In this document: in pieces, positions 31,650 through 40,469 of the stretch
Layout: the number at the start of each line of letters is the position of its first letter
Numbering within the stretch: position 1 is the first letter of the stretch
NCBI RefSeq assembly: GCF_025380365.1
Contig: NZ_JAOCQF010000002.1
Location: forward strand, 328,846 to 392,845
Origin: Albidovulum sediminis
GTDB taxonomy: Bacteria; Pseudomonadota; Alphaproteobacteria; Rhodobacterales; Rhodobacteraceae
Length of the DNA stretch: 64,000 bases
Reading direction: 5' to 3'
Notes under the pieces: model-generated
What the model saw: only the letters and a program-made list of their open reading frames with translations
Databases searched by the model: none
Told to the model about the DNA's origin: nothing
Position numbers and translations under genes: made by a program

Positions 31650-33608
31650 ATGGCCCGCGCCACTCGAAGGACCACTCCGCCACCCTTGCTGACCGTCGTG
31701 CCCATGGCGGTTCCGGACGGGCGGCCGCGCACGGGTCGCTTGCGCCCGGCGCGCACACCGCTTGGCCGCATCCTGCTGGACCGCGGCGCGGTTGATCCCG
31801 GCGACATGCTGAAGGCGCTGGCGCTGCGCGCACGCGAAGAGGCCCGCCTGGGCGAGATACTGCTGGCCCGCCGCTGGGTCGATGAGGGCGACCTGATGCA
31901 GGCGCTCTGCGATCAGTGGGGGACACGCACCGTCGACCTTAGGGCGGAACCGCCCGACGCGCGCCTTGTCGATCTGGCCGGCGCCGAACGCTGCTTGGCA
32001 GAGGCCGCGCTGCCGTGGCGCCGGATCGGTGCGGTGACGGTGATCGTCACCGCCCGCCCGGATGAGTTCGACCGGCTGCGCCGCGATCTGGCACCCGTCC
32101 TTGGCGCCTGCGTCATGGCGATCGCGCCGGAACGCGCGATCCATGACGCCATCGCCGAGGCACGCCACGCCCGCCTGGCGCGCAAGGCCGAAACCCGCAC
32201 CGACCCGCGCGAAAGCTGCCGCAACCTCGGGTCGGCCCGGGCGGCGTTCTGGGTCTGGGCGGTGATCGCAGCGCTTGCGGCTGCCACCCTGGCCGCGCCC
32301 GGCGCGGTCTTCGTCGCCTTCGCGCTCTGGGCGATCCTGACGCTGGGTCTGACCACCGGGCTGAAGGCCGTCGCCTTCCGCGCCGAGTGGCGCCGGTCTC
32401 GCCAGGACCGTCCGGGGCCGCCCGCCCCCCTGGCCGGGCGATTGCCGGTCGTGTCGATGATGGTGCCGCTCTTTCGCGAAGACGACATCGCCCCGCGCCT
32501 GATCGCGCGGCTGGGGCGCCTGGACTACCCGAAGGAACTGCTCGACATCGTTCTGGTCGTGGAGGAGACGGATAGCCGCACGCGCGACGCCCTGGCACAG
32601 ACGCGCCTGCCGCACTGGATGCGCGTCATCCTCGTGCCCGATGGGCCGATCCGCACCAAGCCGCGCGCGCTCAACTACGCGCTCGACTTCTGCCGGGGGC
32701 GGATCGTCGGCGTCTGGGACGCCGAGGATGCGCCCGAACCGGGGCAGATCCACAAGATCGTGCGCCGCTTCGCCGAGACCGGGCCGGAGGTTGCCTGCCT
32801 TCAGGGTGTTCTCGACTACTACAACGCCCGCCACAACTGGCTGACGCGCTGCTTCACGATCGAATACGCCGCCTGGTTCCGCGCCATGCTGCCGGGGCTG
32901 GCCCAACTGGGGCTGGTCGTTCCCCTGGGCGGCACCACCGTCTTTTTCCGGCGCGAGGCGATCGAGGCGCTGGGGGGATGGGACGCGCACAACGTGACCG
33001 AGGATGCCGATCTCGGCCTTCGTCTCGCCCGGCGCGGCTACCGCACCGAACTGGTGCCCACCGTGACCGAGGAGGAGCCGAACGCCCGCGTCCTGCCCTG
33101 GATCCGACAGCGGTCGCGCTGGCAGAAGGGCTATGCGATCACCTGGGCGGTGCACATGCGCTACCCGGCCCGGCTTTGGCGCGAGCTTGGGGCGAAGGGG
33201 TTCCTGGGCGTCCAGATCCTGTTTCTCGGCTCGCTCTCGCAGGCGGTCCTGGCGCCGGTGCTGTGGTCGTTCTGGGCGCTCAGCCTGAACCTGCCGCATC
33301 CCTTCGCGCCCCTGGCCGGCAGCGGCTGGATGGCCGCGCTCTGGGGCCTGTTCCTGGTCAGCGAGGTCGTCGGCCTGGGTGTCGCCGTCTGGGCGGTGCG
33401 CGGGCCGGGGCACCGCCATCTGATCAAGTGGGTTCCCCTGCTGCACCTCTATGCGCCGCTTGCCTCGCTGTCGTCGTACAAGGCCTTCTATGAGGTGGTG
33501 ACACGACCCTTCTACTGGGACAAGACCGCGCACGGCATGATCGACGCGCCCGCCGCCGTGTCGGCGGCAGCCGATGCGGAGGCCTTCTCACAGGCCATTC
33601 CGGCCTGA
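31650..33608 (+). CDS. MshEN-domain family 2 glycosyltransferase
   Basis: A 652-residue membrane glycosyltransferase. Residues about 35-160 resemble the c-di-GMP-binding MshEN domain, with two tandem copies of the LGxxL...G......L..AL motif (LGRILLDRGAVDPGDMLKAL at 38-57 and LGEILLARRWVDEGDLMQAL at 67-86). Two helices (about 197-242) lead to a GT2 domain with WDAED (356-360), TED (450-452) and RQRSRW (486-491), followed by several C-terminal helices, the layout of processive synthases. It probably makes an exopolysaccharide, possibly under direct c-di-GMP control; the sugar is unknown. GGAGAG fixes the ATG at 31650. A CtrA box lies upstream. Confidence 0.88.
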   Translation: MARATRRTTPPPLLTVVPMAVPDGRPRTGRLRPARTPLGRILLDRGAVDPGDMLKALALRAREEARLGEILLARRWVDEGDLMQALCDQWGTRTVDLRAEPPDARLVDLAGAERCLAEAALPWRRIGAVTVIVTARPDEFDRLRRDLAPVLGACVMAIAPERAIHDAIAEARHARLARKAETRTDPRESCRNLGSARAAFWVWAVIAALAAATLAAPGAVFVAFALWAILTLGLTTGLKAVAFRAEWRRSRQDRPGPPAPLAGRLPVVSMMVPLFREDDIAPRLIARLGRLDYPKELLDIVLVVEETDSRTRDALAQTRLPHWMRVILVPDGPIRTKPRALNYALDFCRGRIVGVWDAEDAPEPGQIHKIVRRFAETGPEVACLQGVLDYYNARHNWLTRCFTIEYAAWFRAMLPGLAQLGLVVPLGGTTVFFRREAIEALGGWDAHNVTEDADLGLRLARRGYRTELVPTVTEEEPNARVLPWIRQRSRWQKGYAITWAVHMRYPARLWRELGAKGFLGVQILFLGSLSQAVLAPVLWSFWALSLNLPHPFAPLAGSGWMAALWGLFLVSEVVGLGVAVWAVRGPGHRHLIKWVPLLHLYAPLASLSSYKAFYEVVTRPFYWDKTAHGMIDAPAAVSAAADAEAFSQAIPA

Positions 33609-33621
33609 CGCCTGCCGGCGG

Positions 33622-34779
33622 TCACGGCCAGCCGAGAACGCGCCGCGCCTCCTCGGCGATCCAGCCTTCCTCGTCCGCGGCGTGGATCAGCGCCTGCACG
33701 CGCGAGGACGGGGCGTGAATGACAGGCCCGCCGCGGCCGTTTGACGCCTCGTCGAAATCAAGTCCGAGGAAGGCCAGGCCGCGCATGATCCCGGCGCGTA
33801 CGGTTGCGGAATTCTCGCCGATCCCGCCGGTGAAGACCACCGCATCGATCCCGCCCATGTCGGCCACCATCGCGCCCGCATGGTGAACGGCCCAATGGAT
33901 GAAATGGGCGACCGCGAAGGCGGCCTCGGGTGTGCCGGCGGTTTCGAGCGTGCGCATGTCGCTGGCCCCGCCCAGCCCCCTCAGCCCGCTCTCGCGGTTG
34001 AGGATCGCCGCGGCGCGGTCGATACCGGCCCGGCGCGCGATGTCCAGAACCGCGTTGCCGTCGATTTCTCCGGTCCGGGTGCCCATCGTCAGCCCGCCGA
34101 GGGGGGAATAGCCCATCGTCGTGGCCGCCGATCGCCCGTCGAGGATCGCGCAGAGGCTGGCCCCGTTGCCCAGATGTGCGGCCAGAAGCCGCCTGGGAAG
34201 GGGGCGCCCGGTGGCGGCAGGCAGCCGCGCAACCAGGCTTGCGTAGGACAGGCCATGAAAGCCGTACCGGCGGATGTCGCGCGTCTCCGGCAGATCGGGC
34301 AGCGCGTAGCGCCAGCCCAACGCGGGGATGGTTGAATGGAAGGCGGTGTCGAAACAGGCCACCTGACGCAACCCCGGCCAACGCTCCGCAGCCGCGGAAA
34401 TGACGGCGAGCGCGGGCGGATTGTGCAGGGGTGCGAGGGTGGCGGCGGCCTGCGCCCGCGACAGGACAGTGGGCGTCAGTTCCGCCGAAGCCGCGAGGTC
34501 GGGGCCGCCATGCACGACGCGGTGAGCGACCGCGCCGACCGAGTCGGGATCGACACCCTCGGCCCGCGCCGCGTCGATGAGCGCGACGAGCGCCGCGGCA
34601 TGATCGACAATCGCTTCTGCCCGAGACCCCGCCGGCAGAACCAGCCGGGATGCTCCGCCGACCTCGGCGGCCATGCCCGCAAACTGCACCGCGCCATCGG
34701 GGGCCACGATCCGGATCTTCAGCGAGGAAGACCCGGCATTCGCGACAAGGATGGGTGCTGCCCCTACGGGCCGCTGCAT
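33622..34779 (-). CDS. ackA: Acetate kinase
   Basis: A 385-residue acetate kinase converting acetyl phosphate and ADP to acetate and ATP, or the reverse. Signature segments are VANAGSSSLK (13-22), AHRVVHGG, FDTAFHSTIP, the GTRTGEIDGN catalytic loop and TGGIGENS. It ends the leftward xsc-ackA pair, starting 3 bp after the xsc stop. Xsc produces acetyl phosphate, so AckA could recover ATP directly. Most xsc operons instead carry pta, which is not seen here. Confidence 0.95.
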   Translation of the reverse strand: MQRPVGAAPILVANAGSSSLKIRIVAPDGAVQFAGMAAEVGGASRLVLPAGSRAEAIVDHAAALVALIDAARAEGVDPDSVGAVAHRVVHGGPDLAASAELTPTVLSRAQAAATLAPLHNPPALAVISAAAERWPGLRQVACFDTAFHSTIPALGWRYALPDLPETRDIRRYGFHGLSYASLVARLPAATGRPLPRRLLAAHLGNGASLCAILDGRSAATTMGYSPLGGLTMGTRTGEIDGNAVLDIARRAGIDRAAAILNRESGLRGLGGASDMRTLETAGTPEAAFAVAHFIHWAVHHAGAMVADMGGIDAVVFTGGIGENSATVRAGIMRGLAFLGLDFDEASNGRGGPVIHAPSSRVQALIHAADEEGWIAEEARRVLGWP

Positions 34780-34782
34780 CCC

Positions 34783-36558
34783 TCAGACCCGTTGCGGGCG
34801 CATGTCGGCGGCGCTGATGCCCGCCACCTCGACCGGCTTCTTCATCGCGTCGCGGCGGAACGGCTCACCCAGTTCCTGGTTGATCATGGCTTCGATCAGC
34901 GTGGTCTTGCCGTGCTTCATCTGATCCTCGATCGCCTTCGCCAGCGCGGCGGTCAGCTCCTCCATCGTGCGAGCGACCACGCCCTGCAATCCGCAGGCCT
35001 TCGCGATGCCGGCATAGCTCACCTGTTCGTTCAACTCGGTGCCGACGAAGTTGTCGTCATACCACAGCGTCGAGTTCCGCTTTTCCGCGCCCCACTGGTA
35101 GTTGCGGAAGACGATCTGCGTGATCGCCGGCCACTCCGGGCGGCCGATGGCCGTCAGTTCGGTGACGGCGATGCCGAAGGCGCCGTCGCCCGAGAAGCCG
35201 ACGACCGGCACATCGGGGCAGCCGATCTTGGCCCCCACGACCGAGGGCAGGCCATAGCCGCAGGGGCCGAACAGGCCGGGAGCGAGATATTTCCGCCCCG
35301 CCTCGAACGAGGGGTAGGCGTTGCCGATGGCGCAGTTGTTGCCGATGTCGGAGGAGATGATCGCCTCTTTCGGCAGTGCCGCCTGAATCGCGCGCCAGGC
35401 CATGCGCGGGCTCATCCAGTCGGGCTTGGCCGACCGCGCGCGCTGGTTCCATGTGGTGCCGGGGTCGTCGTCTTCGTGGTCCATCGAGGACAGTTGCTGC
35501 GCCCAGGCCGATTTCCGGGTGGCAATCAGGTCCAGCCGTTCCTGCCGGCCCTCGTCGCCCGCCGCGGGCGACAGCCGGTCCAGAAGCGCCGTCGCCACCT
35601 TCTTCGCGTCGCCGACGATCCCAACCGTTACCGGCTTGGTCAGGCCGATCCGGTTCGGGTTGATGTCGACCTGGATGATCTTCGCCTCGCGCGGCCAGTA
35701 GTCGATGCCATAGCCCGGCAGGGTCGAGAACGGGTTGAGCCGGGTGCCGAGGCAAAGGACCACATCGGCCTTCGCGATCAGTTCCATCGCGGCCTTCGAC
35801 CCGTTGTAGCCCAGGGGGCCTGCGTGCAGCGGATGGGATCCGGGGAAGGCGTCGTTGTGCTGGTAGCCGCAGCAGACCGGAGCCGACAGCCGTTCGGCCA
35901 GCGCCATCGAGGCCGGGATGGCGCCGCCGATGACGACGCCCGCGCCGTTCAGGATCACCGGAAAGCGCGCCTCGGACAGAAGTGCGGCCGCCCGGTCCAG
36001 CGCCTCGGTCCCGCCGGCGGGGCGCTCGAACTCGACGATGGCGGGCAGGGTGATGTCGATAACCTGGGTGAAGTAGTCACGCGGCACGTTGATCTGCGCG
36101 GGCGCGCTGTGGCGGCGGGCTTGCAGGATTACGCGGTTCAGAACCTCGGCCATGCGTGCGGGGTCGCGCACCTCTTCCTGGTAGCAGACCATGTCGCGGA
36201 AGGCGGCCATCTGCTCTACCTCCTGGAAACCGCCCTGGCCGATGGTCTTGTTGGCGGCCTGCGGCGTCACCAGCAGAAGCGGCGTGTGGTTCCAGTAGGC
36301 GGTCTTGACCGCGGTGACGAAGTTGGTGATGCCCGGCCCGTTCTGCGCGATCATCATGCACATCTTGCCGGTGGCCCGCGTGTAACCGTCCGCCATCATC
36401 CCGCCCGAACCTTCGTGCGCGCAGTCCCAGAAGGTGATCCCGGCCTTGGGGAAGATGTCCGAGATCGGCATGAAGGCCGAACCGATGATGCCGAATACGT
36501 GCTCGATCCCGTGCATCTGAAGCACTTTGACGAAGGCTTCCTCGGTGGTCATTCGCAT
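34783..36558 (-). CDS. xsc: Sulfoacetaldehyde acetyltransferase
   Basis: A 591-residue thiamine-diphosphate enzyme that turns sulfoacetaldehyde and phosphate into sulfite and acetyl phosphate, the key step of taurine and other C2-sulfonate degradation. The N-terminus MRMTTEEAFVKVLQMHGIEHVFGIIGSAFMPISD and the AHEGSGGMMADG segment (catalytic E49) are diagnostic of Xsc as against acetolactate synthase. The ThDP-binding region is GFSGDGAFGIAVTEL...N. GGAG lies 7 nt before the ATG at 36558. It is divergent from tauR and coupled to ackA. Sulfonate importers and taurine deaminating enzymes are not in the window. Confidence 0.95.
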   Translation of the reverse strand: MRMTTEEAFVKVLQMHGIEHVFGIIGSAFMPISDIFPKAGITFWDCAHEGSGGMMADGYTRATGKMCMMIAQNGPGITNFVTAVKTAYWNHTPLLLVTPQAANKTIGQGGFQEVEQMAAFRDMVCYQEEVRDPARMAEVLNRVILQARRHSAPAQINVPRDYFTQVIDITLPAIVEFERPAGGTEALDRAAALLSEARFPVILNGAGVVIGGAIPASMALAERLSAPVCCGYQHNDAFPGSHPLHAGPLGYNGSKAAMELIAKADVVLCLGTRLNPFSTLPGYGIDYWPREAKIIQVDINPNRIGLTKPVTVGIVGDAKKVATALLDRLSPAAGDEGRQERLDLIATRKSAWAQQLSSMDHEDDDPGTTWNQRARSAKPDWMSPRMAWRAIQAALPKEAIISSDIGNNCAIGNAYPSFEAGRKYLAPGLFGPCGYGLPSVVGAKIGCPDVPVVGFSGDGAFGIAVTELTAIGRPEWPAITQIVFRNYQWGAEKRNSTLWYDDNFVGTELNEQVSYAGIAKACGLQGVVARTMEELTAALAKAIEDQMKHGKTTLIEAMINQELGEPFRRDAMKKPVEVAGISAADMRPQRV

Positions 36559-36677
36559 GGTCTGTCTCCGGTTTTGCGGATGGGCCGCAGATATCTGGCC
36601 GCGGGGAGGCAAAGGGCATGCCGAATCTTCCCACGTGCTGCGCGGGACGTTGTCAGACCCGCGCCCGGATCGTTATA

Positions 36678-36705
36678 TCCAGAGTGACTTAGATACCGTT
36701 CCAGA
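36678..36705. promoter_or_regulatory. TCCAGA direct repeats, candidate TauR site
   Basis: Two TCCAGA hexamers in the same orientation are spaced 22 bp apart in the xsc-tauR intergenic region, close to the tauR start. The first is embedded in TTATATCCAG. Direct repeats two helical turns apart suit MocR-type dimers, and related TauR sites in Rhodobacter are described as direct repeats with a CTGGA core (this repeat's complement). It is a motif inference only. Confidence 0.4.
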
Positions 36706-36718
36706 TCGGGTGGGTGGA

Positions 36719-38197
36719 ATGACCTCGGCGGACCGCATCGCTGCGGAGATGTTCTTTGTGGATCGCCGCGATGGCCGGACGCTGCAGATGCAGCTTGCGA
36801 CCTCGATCACGGCAACGATTCTCGACACCCGCGCGCGGCCGGGGACGCGTATGCCTTCCAGCCGCAAGCTTGCTGAATACCTCGGGATTTCACGGCTGAC
36901 GGTGACGCTGGTGTATCAGGAACTGGTGGCGCGCGGCTATCTTGACGCGCTGCCGCGGTCCGGCTTCGTCGTGTCCGAACGCGCGCCGCAGCGGCGGATC
37001 GACATGCCGCGCCGGCCCACGCCCACCCGCGACGTGGACTGGGGTGGCTGGCTGGCGCGGCGGCTTGCGGACCGGCGCCAGATCCTGAAGCCGCAGAACT
37101 GGCGCAGCTACCCCTATCCGTTCGTCTATGGACAGGTCGATCCCAAGCTGTTCGACCACAGCGCCTGGCGCGATTGCGCGCGCCGCGCCCTTGGCACGCG
37201 CGACTTCACCGGGCTGGCCGATGACCAGCTGACGCAGGACGACCCGGTGCTGGTGGATTACATCTGCAAGAACACGTTGCCGCGCCGGGGCATCCGGGCG
37301 GGCGCGGACGAGGTCCTGATCACGCTGGGCGCGCAGAATGCCGTATGGACCGCGGTGCAGCTTCTGGCTCGCCCGGACCGGACCGCCGCGGTGGAGGATC
37401 CGGGCTTTCCCGACTTCGCCGAGGCGCTGCGCTATGCCCGCATGCCGGTCGAATATGTCCCGGTGGATGCACAAGGTCTGGATCCGGCCGCACTGTCGGA
37501 CGGGGTCGGGCTGGTCATCGCCACGCCCAGCCACAACATTCCCACCGGGGCGACCTTGCCCCTGGCGCGGCGGCTTGAGCTGCTGCGGCGTGCGGATACG
37601 CAGGATTTCCTGATCATCGAGGACGACTACGAGTTCGAGATGAGCTTTCTCGAACCGCCTTCGCCCGCGCTCAAGTCGCTCGATGCGGCGGGGCGGGTGA
37701 TCTACATCGGCAGCTTCTCGAAGTCGCTCTTTCCGGGGCTGCGGATCGGCTACATGGTCGCCCCGCCCGAATTCATCCGCGAGGCGCGGGCCTTGCGCGC
37801 GATGATGCTGCGCCACGCGCCGGGCCACATGCAGCGCGTGACCGGCTATTTCCTCGCGCTCGGCCATTACGACGCCCATGTCGTGCGCCTGCGCCAGACC
37901 TTCCGCCGCCGGCGCGAGGCGCTTGTCGCCGCCCTCGCGCAGACCGATTTCGCCATCCTCGGAGCGTCGCGCCATGGCGGGTCGAGTCTTTGGGTCGCCG
38001 CCCCCGAGGGGATCGACAGCGCCGCGCTCAACGCCGTGTTCGGCGGCCAAGGCGTGCTGGTCGAACCGGGGCATCCGTTCTTCGCGGACCCGCCCGCGCC
38101 CTGCCGGTTCTTCCGGATGGGCTACTCCTCGATCGACGAGGGGCGCATCGCCGAGGGTGTCGCGCGGATGCAGGCGTGCCTGGCCGGCACGCCCTGA
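36719..38197 (+). CDS. tauR: MocR-type (GntR/aminotransferase) regulator, TauR-like
   Basis: A 492-residue PLP-dependent regulator. The GntR winged helix spans about residues 15-90 (LATSITATILDTRARPGTRMPSSRKLAEYLGISRLTVTLVYQEL, broken here only as a description), and an aminotransferase-I fold spans about 130-490. The latter has PLP features ATPSHNIPTG, EDDYEFEM and Schiff-base lysine K335 in IGSFSKSLFPG. Divergent position to xsc is the signature of TauR, the activator of taurine use in Rhodobacter and Paracoccus. The ATG at 36719 has GGTGG in front; upstream in-frame sequence lies within xsc antisense. Confidence 0.85.
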   Translation: MTSADRIAAEMFFVDRRDGRTLQMQLATSITATILDTRARPGTRMPSSRKLAEYLGISRLTVTLVYQELVARGYLDALPRSGFVVSERAPQRRIDMPRRPTPTRDVDWGGWLARRLADRRQILKPQNWRSYPYPFVYGQVDPKLFDHSAWRDCARRALGTRDFTGLADDQLTQDDPVLVDYICKNTLPRRGIRAGADEVLITLGAQNAVWTAVQLLARPDRTAAVEDPGFPDFAEALRYARMPVEYVPVDAQGLDPAALSDGVGLVIATPSHNIPTGATLPLARRLELLRRADTQDFLIIEDDYEFEMSFLEPPSPALKSLDAAGRVIYIGSFSKSLFPGLRIGYMVAPPEFIREARALRAMMLRHAPGHMQRVTGYFLALGHYDAHVVRLRQTFRRRREALVAALAQTDFAILGASRHGGSSLWVAAPEGIDSAALNAVFGGQGVLVEPGHPFFADPPAPCRFFRMGYSSIDEGRIAEGVARMQACLAGTP

Positions 38198-38219
38198 GGC
38201 GCGCCGGCTTCTGCGGAAC

Positions 38220-38987
38220 CTAGGCGGAGAACCGAGCCCGAAGCGCCCTGACCCCGCTCACGAGGAGGGCAAGATCGACGCCCACCGCGGTGAAGGTCGT
38301 GCCAAGCTCCATGCAGCGGCGCACGAAGGCTTCATCGAGCGACAGGATCCCCGAGGGCACGCCCAGCGACTTCAGCGTGGCGATCGCCCCCTCGATCGCG
38401 GCCACCACCTCGGGGTGGCCGGGGTTGCCCGGGTGGCCCAGGCTGGCGGCCAGATCGGCGGGGCCGATGAAGATGCCGTCCACCCCCTCGACCGTGGCGA
38501 TGCTTTCGATCGCCTCGAGTGCGGCCCGTGTCTCGACCTGGAGGAGCAGGCATATCTCGTCGTTGGCCGTCGCGGTGTAGCCGTCGATCGCGCCGTAGCG
38601 GCTGGCGCGGGTCATCCCGGCGACGCCGCGGATGCCCGCGGGCGGATAGCGGACGGCGCGGACCGCGGCGCGGGCCTCGTCCGCGGACTGGATGTAGGGC
38701 AAAAGCAGGGTCTGCGCGCCGAAGTCGAGGATGCGCTTGATCAGGACCGGGTCGTTGAAGGCGGGGCGCACGACCGGGCTCACCCACGGCCAGGCCGCCA
38801 TGGATTGGAGCGCACCCAGCACGTCCACCACCTCGACCGCGCTGTGTTCGGTGTCGATCACCACCCAGTCGAAGCCGCACCCGGCCAGGGCCTCGGGCAC
38901 GGTATTGCCGCCAATGGTGTTCCAGAGCCCGATCTGCTGGCGTCCGGCCTTCAGCGCCGCCCTGAAGCGGTTTTCGGGGTTCTTCAT
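38220..38987 (-). CDS. HpcH/HpaI-family aldolase
   Basis: A 255-residue class II aldolase of the HpcH/HpaI group, which cleave 4-hydroxy-2-oxo acids to pyruvate and an aldehyde. The substrate/metal region is visible as WVVIDTEHS, GAQTLLLPYIQSADEARAAVRAVRYPP, QVETRAALEAI (metal-binding Glu) and GVDGIFIGPADLAASLG (metal-binding Asp). Relatives act on 4-hydroxy-2-oxoheptanedioate, ketodeoxyglucarate or ketodeoxyrhamnonate. AAGGAG lies just before the ATG, inside the end of the preceding remnant, which it overlaps by 4 nt. It is third in a leftward run with aroQ. Confidence 0.9.
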   Translation of the reverse strand: MKNPENRFRAALKAGRQQIGLWNTIGGNTVPEALAGCGFDWVVIDTEHSAVEVVDVLGALQSMAAWPWVSPVVRPAFNDPVLIKRILDFGAQTLLLPYIQSADEARAAVRAVRYPPAGIRGVAGMTRASRYGAIDGYTATANDEICLLLQVETRAALEAIESIATVEGVDGIFIGPADLAASLGHPGNPGHPEVVAAIEGAIATLKSLGVPSGILSLDEAFVRRCMELGTTFTAVGVDLALLVSGVRALRARFSA

Positions 38988-39190
38988 GGTGTATCTCCTT
39001 CCGGTGCCGGTATCGGGTTCAGTGTGATGGTCGTACCTGTCGCGGCCGAGCGCCGCGCGGCGTCGATGACGCGCAGATTTTCCAGTGCTTCGCGCGCCGG
39101 CACAAGCGGCGTCTCCTCGCCCCGGATCACTCCGTCGGGGCGATGGTCGGCAAGCAGACCGGCGCCGACAAGGGCCGGGCGTACCGTCAT
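38984..39190 (-). pseudogene. Remnant of a Gfo/Idh/MocA oxidoreductase (C-terminal part)
   Basis: A 68-codon frame ending in RGEETPLVPAREALENLRVIDAARRSAATG, which strongly resembles the last 50-60 residues of Gfo/Idh/MocA oxidoreductases (the P-V-P-x-E-A-L...VI-A...SA..G signature). Such enzymes are 330-390 residues, so the NAD-binding and catalytic parts are missing. The first residues ([11 protein letters not shown]) may be a rejoined N-terminus after an internal deletion or simply more C-terminal sequence. The frame overlaps aroQ and the aldolase by 4 nt on each side, so it could still be translated as a leftover linking ORF. Confidence 0.6.
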
Positions 39191-39627
39191 CTGGCCAGAA
39201 GACTCGCGATCCTCCGCACGGCCAGCGCGTAACCCTCCACCCCGCAACCCGCGATCACGCCCTCGGCGCGCAGCGATACGTAGGAATGGTGGCGAAAGCT
39301 CTCGCGCTTGTGGATGTTGGAGATGTGCACCTCGATCACCGGCCCCTCGAAGGTGTTGAGCGCGTCGAGGATCGCGATCGAGGTGTGCGTCAGCGCGCCG
39401 GGGTTGATGACGACCGCCGCAGCCTTTTCGCGCGCCTCGTGGATCCAGTCCACGATCTGCCCCTCGTGGTTCGACTGCATCAGCCGGACCGCAAGGCCGA
39501 GGCCGGAGGCGACGCCCGCGCAGGTCGCCTCCACGTCCTGCAGCGTTTCGCGGCCGTAGATCTCGGGCTGGCGTCTGCCAAGCAGGTTCAGGTTGGGGCC
39601 GTTCAGAATGTAGATCGTCTGGGTCAT
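39187..39627 (-). CDS. aroQ: 3-Dehydroquinate dehydratase, type II
   Basis: A 146-residue type II dehydroquinase that interconverts 3-dehydroquinate and 3-dehydroshikimate. The catalytic tyrosine Y24 lies in [13 protein letters not shown], and the other signatures are [16 protein letters not shown] and [15 protein letters not shown]. Type II enzymes serve either aromatic synthesis or quinate catabolism. Here the neighbours (shikimate/quinate dehydrogenase, TRAP transporter, GntR regulators) favour catabolism. It starts 3 bp after the GntR-1 stop, so the regulator and aroQ share a transcript. Confidence 0.93.
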   Translation of the reverse strand: MTQTIYILNGPNLNLLGRRQPEIYGRETLQDVEATCAGVASGLGLAVRLMQSNHEGQIVDWIHEAREKAAAVVINPGALTHTSIAILDALNTFEGPVIEVHISNIHKRESFRHHSYVSLRAEGVIAGCGVEGYALAVRRIASLLAR

Positions 39628-39630
39628 GTC

Positions 39631-40347
39631 CTATCCTTGCAAGGAATTTCGGGTCGTTGGTCTGGACGCGTGGCTCGTATGGTCTTCGAACCGGCGGGCA
39701 AGGCGTTCGCCCCAGTCCTCGATCTGCGCGCGCACCAGTTGCCGTGCCGCCTGCGCATCCCGCCTGAGGGCCGCGGCTTCAACGATGGCGTCATGGCCTG
39801 CCGCGCCGGTCGGGGGCGGAGTGTTGCCGCCGATCCGGCGGTATCGTTCGTGGAGACCCAGAAGGATCGCGCAGAAATCGGACAGGATCGGCATGCCGGC
39901 CCCGCCGACAAGGGTGTGGTGAAAGGTGGCGTGGGCCGCATCCCATCCGAAGGCGTCGGCTGGGTCGACGCGGTTCAGCCGGTGCAACGCTGCCATGACC
40001 TCGCCTTCCCAGTCCAGCCCCGCCCGCTCGGCCGCCAGACCCGCGGCCAGGCTTTCGAGTTCGGCGCGAAGCCGCGTCACCTCGGCCAGGTTGTCTGCCG
40101 AAACCTGGGCGACGCGATAGCCGCGCTGGTCCTCGAACTCCACAAGGCCGGCATGGACCAGGCGCGCCACCGCTTCGCGCACCGGGCTTAGCGACACGCC
40201 GAACCTCTCGCGCAGCCGGTCGAGGTTCACCCGGCTTCCCGGTTCCATCTCGCCACTGAGGATGGCCTGGCGAATCTCCTCCGCCAGCCGGCTTGCACGG
40301 GTGGCCTTGGCAGGCCCGCCCTTCGTCGGCCTCCGGGTCGCTGGCAC
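39631..40347 (-). CDS. GntR/FadR-subfamily regulator (first)
   Basis: A 238-residue regulator with an N-terminal GntR winged helix (LAEEIRQAILSGEMEPGSRVNLDRLRERFGVSLSPVREAVARL, about 22-64) and a C-terminal FCD domain. FCD metal ligands appear as D and H residues in DAAHATFHHTLV and GAAGHDAIVEAA. FCD regulators sense small organic acids. It opens the leftward operon GntR-aroQ-remnant-aldolase and is divergent from a second FCD regulator 122 bp away, with a TTAATCGATT palindrome between them. Confidence 0.88.
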   Translation of the reverse strand: MPATRRPTKGGPAKATRASRLAEEIRQAILSGEMEPGSRVNLDRLRERFGVSLSPVREAVARLVHAGLVEFEDQRGYRVAQVSADNLAEVTRLRAELESLAAGLAAERAGLDWEGEVMAALHRLNRVDPADAFGWDAAHATFHHTLVGGAGMPILSDFCAILLGLHERYRRIGGNTPPPTGAAGHDAIVEAAALRRDAQAARQLVRAQIEDWGERLARRFEDHTSHASRPTTRNSLQG

Positions 40348-40387
40348 AGGGGATCCTCACAGGCGGCTTCGTCACATGAAGGGCAGT

Positions 40388-40397
40388 TTAATCGATT
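40388..40397. promoter_or_regulatory. AATCGATT palindrome between the two GntR genes
   Basis: AATCGATT (40390-40397) lies in the only AT-rich patch of the divergent GntR-GntR region, preceded by TTT. The same 8-bp palindrome recurs before the TRAP operon. Both are good candidates for one shared GntR operator. Confidence 0.45.
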
Positions 40398-40469
40398 TTG
40401 GTTGCGATGCTATGACAGATTGGCGCTATTCTTCCCGCAGTTCCGGCACCCGGCAAGACGGAGATCCCG

